A DNA stretch of 64,000 nt from Forficula auricularia (lineage: Eukaryota; Arthropoda; Insecta; Dermaptera; Forficulidae), in NCBI GenBank assembly GCA_024734495.1, contig JALMQS010000073.1:2054575-2118574 (forward strand), written 5' to 3'. Positions 33,001 through 45,000 of this stretch are shown one piece after another. The notes under the pieces were generated by a model. The model worked only from the letters and a program-made list of their open reading frames with translations. It was not told the DNA's origin and searched no databases. The position numbers and the translations under genes are program-made. Positions within the stretch are counted from its first letter, which is position 1. The number at the start of each line of letters is the position of its first letter.

Positions 33001-36000
33001 CCGAGATAAACTGCCCTCCTGTTCTGGATCTCCAGGTAGATAGTCATCAAAAAGAAATACAATTAAATCCCGATAAATCGTAAGAAAGTGTTGGTCCCTT
33101 GGAAAAATTTCGTTAATTCATTTAAAACACTAAATTTTAGTCCCCTCGGTATAATGTATTTTTCCTCTCCAAGATCGACAAAACATCTCATAATTTGTAT
33201 TTTTCCGTTGAATTAGAGTCGTGTTTTGGGAAAATCTCGTTAATTCGTATAAAACTAATCCCCTTTTTATGTATACACATGTATGTATGTACATAAATAT
33301 TTATAAAAAAAGAAAAATTAATTAAAACTTTCATTATATCGTATTTTTAATTTTTACCCTCGATATATCATAATCTCGATATAGCGAACATGTCGATATA
33401 TCGTACTTATCCTTTGTTCTCTTGAAGATACGATATATTGGGAATCTACTTAGTAACAGTACCGTAATTTTCTTATTAAATAACTACTTTAGAAATTAAT
33501 ATGGTCTAGAGCAGGGGTCGGCAAACCGTGGCTCGAGAGCACCATATGGCTCTTTGATACCTTCGTTTCCTGTTTTCTTTGACAATCTGGCTCTTCTCTC
33601 TCGAAAGTTTGCCGACCCCTGCTCTAGAGAATGTACTTTTTTTTCAAAATAATGTAATTTAATTTGTTTTCGTCTCACTTTGTTTTTAATAATATCAGCA
33701 ATTGGCCGAGCTCTTTCAGGAAGGAGAGTTTTTTCGATCGGGTAAGCAATTCCTTGTTGACCCCAAACAGCTTCCTTTCTTTTAATCCGAACTCCGCTAA
33801 TGTTAGCTCCAGGATGCTGATCACACTCTGCATGAATACGTTTACCATCCAAGGTAGGCAGCTTTTGGTTTGCAAGTATCGCATCGGGGCAGACTAGCCC
33901 AGGAAGAGTATGCGCCTAAAACAATGATTGTTTGTTTTTAGTTAATTAAAAAGTGATTTTATATTAAATTAATAACGAGATTAAAAAAAATTATTTAATC
34001 ATAAAGCTTATTGTTTTTTAACCCATTCATCCGATTTCTAAAATTTGTTTATATACATATTTTTGGATTATTAAAAATGCAAGTGTCTGGAGCTGGTGAC
34101 CCTTACCATGATCTGCTGTTAGGATTTTTACAGCCTTTCCCAATTTAGTTCACATTTTATTGGCATTGATTAAAAAGACCTAAATAAAAATACCCCAGTT
34201 AACTCTTATAGCCTTAAGATTGTATGGCACAATGGTTAGTATAGGTTATAGGAGAAGCCGAGGGGTGAACCACGACCTAATATCTACTTCCACTTTCATT
34301 TCCAAGTAGAAGACAATAGATGAAGGGGCCTTATCTAATGAATTCCAAAATAATTCCACATTATTCCAAAGAAGTGTACACCTAATTCCAATCGCGGTTC
34401 ACTCCTCGGGAGAAGTTAACCAACATTATATAAAGTTCAAAGTAATAAAGTGATTTATTTCAACAGCCCTTTATTTTCAACGACTAGCTCCGTTGTACAT
34501 TTTCAAGACTACAAAAACAATACTATGTATATACCCCATGAGATAAAAGTAACTACAAGTTATTGAGTTAGTTTTGTTATGAATTTGTTAATAATCTGAT
34601 TCATGTATTTCTTTTAATTATTATTATCCAGCATATGTACAATATAATTCAAAGTACTTGACTTATGATACTATTAAGAAAGATATATATTATTAATATT
34701 ACAAACAAGTAAAATTATTGATACTTTTTGATATCGAATTATTCACTTATCACTTTTTGCATAACAATTCAAACTCTTCTGATTTATTTGACTCTAACAT
34801 AAATGGAAAATATTAAAACAGTTCCTTCTCTGCAAATAATCTCGCAATAATTTTTTATATTTACTGAAACTAAATACTTTTTTTTAATACAGTGAAACCC
34901 CTCTATTGCGAACTAATTGGGGCTGTAGTCTGTTCGGATTAGCCGAAAACAGCTTAGACAATTGAAGATAACTGATATCAAGTGAAAGATTAAGTGATAT
35001 TTTGTGAGTTTCTATTATTATTAAATTGTTTTTGCAAAGTGATTAACCTAAACAATTTCAATAACCAACTTTCACCGTTTTTAAATCCTGGATGACATAG
35101 TAAGTATGTAGACATTTACACTTTGTTAGATATGCTAACTGTACTTCTTTGTTAATTTTTCAAATAATTATGTAAAGTAAGTTTATAATGTAGAATATAT
35201 ACATAATTGTTTTATGACTAAATAAATAATTCCGGGGTTCGGATTTCTATAAATTTAAATATTTCGACATAATAACTTTATTGTGATTTATTGTAATGAA
35301 AAGTAGTTTATTGGTTTTACCTCAAGAGTAGCCTCCATCGCCTCATCGTCCTGAATCAATCTTTGAACATGTTCTTCGTGAAGACTTGACCAAGCATCAT
35401 CATTGGGCACTAGAAGAGAGCATGGACCCGCACGCTCAATTCGGGATTGAAATTTAGGTGCGCGGTGGAAAAATCTTGCAGATGTTCCCAATTGAGGTTG
35501 ACGAGTTAATTCGGAAAACAATGATCCACTACTGACTGGGGGAATGACGCCATCAAGAATATGGACCATTCCTTAAAAAAATTATTCTGAATTTGAAAAA
35601 AATATATTTAAAAAAAAAAGAAGGGTATAAATTAAACTTTACATACATTAAAATAAAAGTATGAGAGCTTATTTCATTTTTACTTCTATTTATAGTCACG
35701 TGATTTGTATGAAAATTTTTTCGCGTACTAAGAAAAAATTATTTTTTACTTTGGGTATTTGAAATAAAATCTTGTCATTTTTAAACTATAAAACTTTTAG
35801 TCTTTAAAATTTTAATTTAAAATTTTTAACCAGCCTTAAACCATTCAGTGCTCAGGACGTTATACACCTTGTCGTGAGTGATAAAAAACAGTAACAAGAA
35901 TATGAATTCTATTCATTAAGACCTTACAAGAGAAATCCATTTTGCTGATGTTTTCTGATAATAAAAGAGTTCCGAGGAAAGAGGTTTGTCAGAAATAAGA

Positions 36001-39000
36001 GTTGGGATCAAAATAAATTTTATAGAATATTCTTTTTTTATCTGGATTGCATCTTCAAAATTTTGGATATAGGCAAATTGGTCAAAATTAAATTCCAAGA
36101 TTTGACTCTAAGAAAACAAGTTAAAAATCTAGACCAATGGTCGGCGAACCTGGGTAAATTAGCCCAATTGGGGTAAAAATGAAAATTGTAGTGGTAAAGA
36201 TGGCTATACGAAATAAATCTCAATAAATTAAAAAAAAAAATTAAATTAAATAAAAATAATCAGCTCTTAATCTCAATGGACCAAAACTACTTGTGAAATT
36301 TGGTTTCGATATTCACACTAGTTTTTGAGCTAGCTCGTCCACAAAAATTTGGTAACGCGCAGACTAACAGACTAACAGAAATTTTGACAAAACAATTATT
36401 ATCTCAAAAAATATAATTTTTTCGATGTTTACTTATAAGAGCTTTTTTGTAGAGCGAAATGTCATGGTTTCACTCAATTTTTGTAATCAAAATAATTTCA
36501 GCCGTTTTTGAGATATTTCGAAAAAAAGAAGGAAAAAACACTTTTTTCATGCACACATTACTTGACCAAACCCTTTATCGTAAAGTAAAAATATTCTCAT
36601 AGAAATCGATTGAATCTCGAAGATACTAAACATCAATTGATCTTAAATCAAAAAAACCCCAATTTCGATATTATGAAACATCACTTCTCCAAAATCTAAA
36701 GTTAAAAATATTTCAATGCAATTTTTTTGTTTCATAATGAGAATTTTTACTTTCTAATATCTACTTTTTTTTAGTATATATATGTTCCAGTAAAACCCCG
36801 ATTTTTAGTAAGAACGGGTTCTTACTAGTTAAAACGCGTTTCACTGAATACCTTTGTGTCAACTAGAATTTACTGATGTTGGTTGAGTTTGGTTCAAAGT
36901 TCTAGAATCTTCATTTTTGACCTTCCGCTTCATTTTGGGTGTTTATTTTCAAAAAATTTTAAACGAAAATGTCAAAAATCCTTTACAATTTTGCTTCTAA
37001 TATTTGACATTTTCGTTCAAAAAATGTTGAAATTAAACACCCAAAATGAGGCGGAAGGACAAGAGCTTTGAACCAAACTCAATCAACATCAGTTGCCACA
37101 AAGGTATTCAGTGAAACTCGTTTTAACTAATAATCTTACAAAAAACGGATTTTTACTGCAATATTCATTTTATCGTATATAATTTATAATTTTCTCTTTT
37201 GAGAGTGTATTCAATAAACAATTTTGAATCTAAATAGTTTTTAACATTTTCCTTTTTGACATGAGAGGATAATATCGCTGAAATCAAATATATTTATAGG
37301 AGTAATAGCTAAAAAAGTTATTGATCTAGGAGGTGAGAGAGAATAGGTGGGTCATTCAAGTTTGATTTCTTCTTAATAAGACCTTTCCATAAACATTGCT
37401 TGTTATCTAAAAAATGAGAATCCGAAGAAAAAGAGAGGTATAATTCACATAGGGCCGTATTTCTAAATAGGCTAAGTATGCTGCAGCCTAGAGCGGCAAA
37501 TTTTCAGGGGCGGCGGTTTGGCAATTTATTCAAAAGTTAAAATGAAGTATTTCAGACGTTAATAATATTTTCTGTACGAATTTAAGTATACATGTTACTT
37601 AAAATAAGTTGTAGTCCTTCTACATAGCCCACTTTCTAAAACTATAACATAATACAAATTCACAGCATGTAATATTGTATTATAGCTTTCTTGTGGTGCA
37701 ATCTAAAAAAGCAAATAGATAAGTAATTTGATTATATCATTTATTATATAAACCATTAAAATAGTAGTTTTATCTAAACTAAATGAACTTTTTGTTTAAA
37801 ACAGATGAAAACACCAATGAACTCTATTCTTTTGTTGTATAAAACAAATGTATTAAGCAAATATGAGCTATAGAGGGGCGGCAAATGGACTTTAGCCTAT
37901 AGGCGGCATACTCTTAAATCCGGCCCTGAATTCACAAGGGGATCAACTTTAATTTGATAAAAATATGTATTGTCATAATTTTCATGTGTTCAAAATTTCA
38001 AGTCGATCAGAAAGAAGTGAGTCAAAATCAGATTAAATCTTTGACCCTCACAAAGCAAATTAAATAAAATTGTAGTTTTCTAAGAGTTTAAGGGAAAATT
38101 TTACCGTCAAGAGCATTGATATCTCGTCGTATAATTGGAACACAATCGGCTGTAGCAATTCCTCCGGGAGTATTCTGAAGCTGTACTGAAGGTCCATTGA
38201 ACACAGTCTGGCCTTGTGTGGGGAAACCAGAGACCGGAATCCTTCCGTGTACAATATGACGACCCAATGTTTCTCTCGAAATTTCACGGCCTTCTTTCTC
38301 AAAAGCTTCATCCGATGGCGCTAAAATCGTATAAGAAGAGCCTTGCGATTGCATGGCCACTGTGATTCCTGATCGTTCAAGTTGATCGATGAATCGTCCA
38401 GCTCCGGCTGCACGAGCTGTAGTTAGAATATCCGAAACTGGTTTTACTTCTAAACAACCTTTCGTTCCTTCGATTTGCTCAAAGCCTTCACAACATTCAA
38501 AGCGCATTAACCTAAAATATAAATTGGTGTTATGTTATCGTCCAAGTTGAAAATTTTTCTTGTGTGACTGGTAATTGGAAACTTGGACGTGAAATAAATT
38601 CGAAGTTAAATTCTTAAAATGTAGCTACGTTCCGCTGTATATTTTTCGGCTTTCTCAGGCAATTTTTAAGCTTAACCTCCTCGTAATAAAAGTGAAAGCA
38701 GAACAATGACAACCTTAAAAAAATCAACTGGTGTGTTCACCACACGACTTTCACATTTTCATTTATTTGAAGTCATCGCGACACTAATAATTTACACCCA
38801 CTTCCTTTATTTCGTTTTTATGATTTTCTCAAAAACAGATCTAACGATTTTTTTTTAAATTAGTGTATTTATCAAGTGTCATGAGTTAATAGTTGTGTCA
38901 AATTTTTAATCCGAATGGATTAAAGGAAGGGGTTGTAAATTAGGAGTGTCGTAAAATAAATATTATATTTTAATCGTTCATATCTCGTCTTCGGAAAGTC

Positions 39001-42000
39001 GCAGAGCCTTGAAATTTGAAACTTAAGCTATCTAGAGGCTCCAAGAAGTATAACAAGATTTTGGATAAAATGGAAAAACCAGGAGTTGACGTTTAGGTAC
39101 GTAAGAATTTACCCCCCCCCCCCCCCCTGCGTTTCGCAACCATAAGTCTCAGAGATACGAAATTCGAAACTTAAACTTGATATAGGCTAGAAGGAGTGCA
39201 TCAAGCTTTTGATTGAAATCGGAAGACCGGAAGTGGACATTTACATGAAAGATTTTTCGTTTTTTTTTTGATTTTGTCAAAAACGGCTCCAACGATTTTT
39301 AAAAAAATCGTGGGAGCCGTTATTAGCCGGTATTTTTAATTTCACTAAATATGTGACATAGAGAATATTAAAATTCTATCTCTATAAAACTTTATCACAC
39401 TAAGAATATACAGACACAAAGACTAACAGAAGAACATGTTGAAACTAAAAAGTTTCTCTAAAAATAATTTTCTTGATGGATGAAAACGACCCAATAAGTC
39501 TGGAATCAATGATGACAAGAGTTCTAATAACAGACCAGGTACAGACGATACAAGCAGACTGGAAGGGTGTAGACACATCCTCACACTACAAGAATATTAA
39601 AAGAGACCTGACCATGGAAGACTTCTTAATGACATGACCGAGAAAAGAGACAAGAAGAAATGGACAAGAGTAAGATGTGACAGTGTCTGGAGAGGGACGA
39701 AAAACATATTGTGTAGATGGTGTGGAGAGGACAAAGAGACGTTTGACCACGCTAAAATATGTACAGAAATGAGAAGAGACACTGCATTTGTTTAACTTAC
39801 AAGATTGGGAGAAGAAATTGACAGGACAGTGGACAGATACACCCTAGAGACGATGGACAAGATAGACAAGGGACCGACAAATAAAAGTGACGACGGATAG
39901 AAGAAGACGGCTTAGAAGAGAGAGAGCTCAAGATGGAAGATTTCCGAAAGAGCAAAAAGAAGAAGGAGGAAGATGAGAAAAAGAAGAAAAAAATATTTTG
40001 TGTATTTTGTATGTTAACTATTTAAGGTAATTCTTTCACAAATGCAAAAATTCAAGAAGTCTTTGAAACTTGGAATATAAGTCATTAAAAGCATAATACA
40101 CATACTGTTAAAATTTGAAGACGATTTATAACACCAAACATGAAATAATTGTAATTAAAAATGTCATTTTTAACATAGGGTAGATAGGGAAAGGGTGGGG
40201 ATATGATCATTATTATTTTTTTTCATTGAAGGACTTTCACCATCTTGATGATAAACTAATATTTGTTAGAATAATATATTCGGAGTAACTTAAAAAAAAT
40301 TGAAATTACTTACCACGTAGTTTAGATAAAAAACAAAAAAAAACATATTTGGGCGATTATTCTTAGGGCCGGTTGTATGTCCCAAAGTAAATGCTTTTTA
40401 CCACTAACATCAGGGTAGATGGTAAATGGAGGGACTCGGATGGCCAATCCCTCCATTTACCATCTACCCTGATGTTAGTGGTAAAAAGCATTTATTTTGC
40501 GACATACAACCGGCCCTTAGTGGAGGGGATAAAAGCACAATGGCTTGGAAACGACCGGCATGTATGTGTGTATCTATATAGAGTTATTTCGTAGTGTGAG
40601 TGAACAGTCAGGTAAAAAAAAAATACCCTAAAATTTTAGTTCCGTTCATATTTATAGAGTGGTTAAGAGGCTAAAACTTTGTGTGTGGATTGTCGCGAAA
40701 GAACCTCCTTAAGTAATGTAAAACGCATTGTATGAATCCAAAACCCAAATAGGGTAAGGATTGAAAAAAATAAATAAAGTACTAAAAAGTTTCTACTAAG
40801 TTGGGAAGCCTAAAAAAGCTCTACTCGAAAAGGCTTCCCTCCCTCTTGAACATTCTGGCGTGCATACTCCCCTACTTCCCTACTGGTTGCATACCCTACA
40901 GGCGTTCCCATAGTCTGGACAGGGATGCAAAATAAGTATATAGTCTACATAAAAAAATTTGTAAGCTATGTATAATTATATTTTAAAGAGTTTACGATAT
41001 TAAAAGTGGCTCGGTTGTATAGTGGTTAAAATCTTTTTTTTAGAATTGGTAAGTTCAAGTTCGAATCCAGATGTCATTTTTTTGCTGGCGTTCTTCAAAA
41101 CATTCTAGGCTATTCTCATTTCCCCTCTATTGAGTCATTTCCCCTTTATTGTAACAAAAATTTCAAACAGAAACGTCGCTAAAGAAGTTTCCCTTCAAAA
41201 AAAGCATGTCATTGTTCTGGTGGGATAATCGTTTTAATTGTGATTGACACGGTCTAATGAACTATATATTACTTATTACGAGGAGGTTAAGCTTAAAAAT
41301 TGCCTAACGAAGCCGAAAAATATACGTCGAAACGTAGAAACATTTTAAAGATTTAACTTCCAATTTATTTCAACTCCAAGTTCCCAATAACCAGCCACAA
41401 AACTAAAATATAAGACATTTTTACAAAAAAATGAAGCCTAGAATCACATTGGAGAATCGTTATGAAAATAGTAAAAATAAGCTGACGTGTTCTGATGTGG
41501 CCATCCACTTGACATTACCATACAACCTGGCAACTCACTTATATTTAACCGTTTTTGAGATATTTCGAAAAAAAGAAGGAAAAAAACACTTTTTTTCATG
41601 CACGATTACAATACTTGACCATACCCTGTATGGTAAAGTAAAAATATGTATAAAAGAGGACCATATATATTATATTGGATGAAAATCAGAAAATAAATCA
41701 TTTTGTATGGAATGTATAATTAAGGAATAAAACTAAAGGTTTCAGTTGAGATCTCTCAAAGGAAATAACGAAATTTATTGAATAATTAAAGACAAGAGTG
41801 AGTCCCTATCTCCGGAGAGGTTTTCAAGCATGAGAGAGAAAGATGTATTGTGAAATTTAACAAGAGCATCTCCATTATGAATTGCACGGTCTAATAGACG
41901 GTTGAGACATAAAATCAATTTTCTATTTATACTATAAGTATAGGTATGTATTAAATAAAATTTTTCGTAAGAGTTATTTAAAATTACTTGGTAGATTTCA

Positions 42001-45000
42001 CATAAATAAAACAAATATATTTTAAGAATGTGATCTCGATTTCAGTGGCGTGTGGTCCATGGATGCTGTGGATGCGGCGCATCCATAAAATTTCAAACAT
42101 TTAGAGTATCTTCATAAAAATATAAGGTTGACTTAAAAATTTCAGAAGAATCTTTAAATTTTCAAATTATTATCCGTTATTTCAAAAATTTCTATAAAAA
42201 ATATTTTTTGTTAGTATATTGGTTCTCGAAATGAAATAACATTGTTGCATAGTTTCAAGGGGCAATTAAAATGTATGATTTTTCCGAAAAGGGTGTTGAT
42301 AGAAGTGTTGAAGTCCCTGCCTGGTATATTTATTTATCTTCCAGTTCAAGCATGTCAAAAACAAGTCCAGACGAGTTTTCGCTGAGTAACTATTAATATA
42401 ATACAAAATAGGAATAAATAAAGATGATTCGAGAATCTTTGGAGTAATTCATTTCTAAGAATTTTCAATATATAAGATTGGAAATAACTAAGAGTCCTAT
42501 AGACAAGTCATAGCTTGCTTATAGCAATAGAATTAGAAGCAATTTAAGATTTTCTTATAGGACAAGCTGATTGATTTAATTTCTTACTCCTACCCACACA
42601 TAGCAGTTTCCTTTTGGGGCGAAGGTCTCAAAATATATTTTTTTTTAAATCTAATGTTAAATTTGAAAAATTACGAAAATGATGACGTATTCGATGAAAT
42701 TTGCAAAAAAAAGCAAAGATTAAAATAAAATTTCATAAAATGAACGGTACTTTTTGGACAGCATCCTCTTGTTGAAAAATCACCAACTGCCACTGATATC
42801 GAGATAAAACTCTTAATCGTTTTATTTATGTGAAACCTAATTAGTAATTTTAATTAAATATTATTTAAAATTTTTCACCTAGAATCGACAGCAAATTTCT
42901 TAAAAAAACTTACGTAGGTTCTCCGCAGACCTTTCGGGGAACCCAAAGTCGGCATTGTGCTCTGAGGGTGCGACCACCAATGGCATCTTCCACTAGGCAA
43001 ACGTTGGGTCTAGAAAGTAGAAACATTATTTAATTAATATATACTTATCATAATTAAGTAAAGATAGCTAAAAAATAAAGCTTTATAATTAGGTCCAGAA
43101 GCAATTTTAAAAATACTCAACAACTCAATACATATAATACAAGGTGAGAATTTTCACCCACATAAACAGATGTGGGCCGAAGTGATAAATTAACTGGAAA
43201 ATTTTCATTTTTTTTTCTTTTTGTTTATGATATTTATCGGGTTGTTCGGAAAGTAATTTCGTTTTTTTTTTGTGGAAATGAAAGACAGTTTTCGTATAAT
43301 AAACAAATACTTTATTAAATTATATATTGGCCGTTCTGGTCCAACACCTTTTGCCATCTTTCTGGTAGTAGCATAATTTGAAATATTTGAAATGTGGAGA
43401 AAAATAATGTTCATTCATAATTTTTTTGCCTATTTGTCTTCCGTTATTCAGAACCACGATAACTAAAAAATGAGAGAAAGTTTGGACCAAAATATTTGCA
43501 TCAAGCAGAAGACAACCACTTTGTTTCTCTTTGTGATTCAACAACTCTGCTACTCTCGGCAAAACAAAAACTTTTCAATCAAAATATTTGTATTATTATA
43601 ACGTATTATTATAAGAATAGATAGATAGAATAGATTCAAAAGAAGTAGTGGCGCAGGTGGAAAAAGGAGGTCGGCAGGGAGACCCGATATCCCCAAGTTT
43701 ATTCTCCGCATGTTTGGAATCGGTGATGAGATGATGCTCTTGGGAAAACTACGGCATAAACGTCAATGGGCGGAAATTGAATCATTTAAGATTTGCTCAT
43801 GATTGTTCTCATAACAGATTCACCATGGAATGCAACTGAAATGTTAAACCAACTAAACCAAGAAGGAAAAATGCCGGTCTTGTCATCAATATCGCCAAGA
43901 CAAAGTTTATGAGAAACTCCTTATCATCTAACGAGCCGGTATACCTGGATAACCATCCTCTGGAAGAAGTCGAGGAATATATATATTTGGGGAGACTTTT
44001 AAACATGAAGAACGACTTTGCACCCGAACTTCAAAGAAGACAGAAAGCTGGCGCCTATAGTACAATTCGCACCGTGTTTGAGGCGTCCAAAGATAAAAAA
44101 CTTAAAGCTGATCTATTCAATTCAACAGTGTTGCCTGCCCTTAGTTACGGTTGTGAAGCGTGGACCTTAACGAAGGCCCAAGAAAACAAAATAAATGTCA
44201 TCCAGCCGACAATCGAAAGAAGATTGGCCGGCTTAAACCTCCGCTGTCAACGCATGCTTGGGCTGCACAACCGGGATATAAGCGAAATGTCGGGGGTGAG
44301 AGATATGCTACAATATTCTCTCAAGGGAAAACACGATTGGGCAGGTCATCTTGCCAGGAGAGAGGATGAAAGATGGAGCCTAGCAGTGCAGCTATGGATA
44401 CCCGGTGAAAAGATAAGACCTCTCGGGAGACCGCCAATCCGCTGGACCGACACCCTGAATAGGAGCATTTCCCTTAAAGCGACAAATAGCCAAACTATCA
44501 AGGAGCACTGGACTACGATAGCCAAAAACAGATGGAAATATTCTTGGGACCCGCATGCAACGAATCCACGCATCGAATAACGGGTCGTCTAAGTAACTAA
44601 GTAAGTAGTAAGTATTATAAGATTTTGGTCTTTTCAACTTTATATCTTGTTCAAAAATGCAGAAAATTTGGAAAAATCTTATTCTAAAATGGATAGTAAT
44701 TTAATGGTCTAATGAGCTGAAATATGGTACAGGTTTTTTAATTAACTACACATTTCAAAACAAAAGATTTTGGTCTTTCAAATATCATAACTTTCAGTTA
44801 AAAAATCAAATTATAAAATGGATAGCTATTTAATTATCTAACGAGTTGAAAAATTCGCCACAGGTTTTTGTAATTAACTACATGTTTTTGTTAACTTTCA
44901 GTTTTCTAGCTCAAACCATTAGTCCCAAAAAATAATGCCAAATGACTCAAATTTGAGAAAAGCGAACCAAGTCTAAAAAATTATTTTAACTTTTTCCTTC

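Noticed and set aside
34893..35250. A pogo/Tigger-like element suggested by CAGTGAAACCCCTCTATTGCG
   Set aside because: I could not find a matching inverted end or TA duplication.
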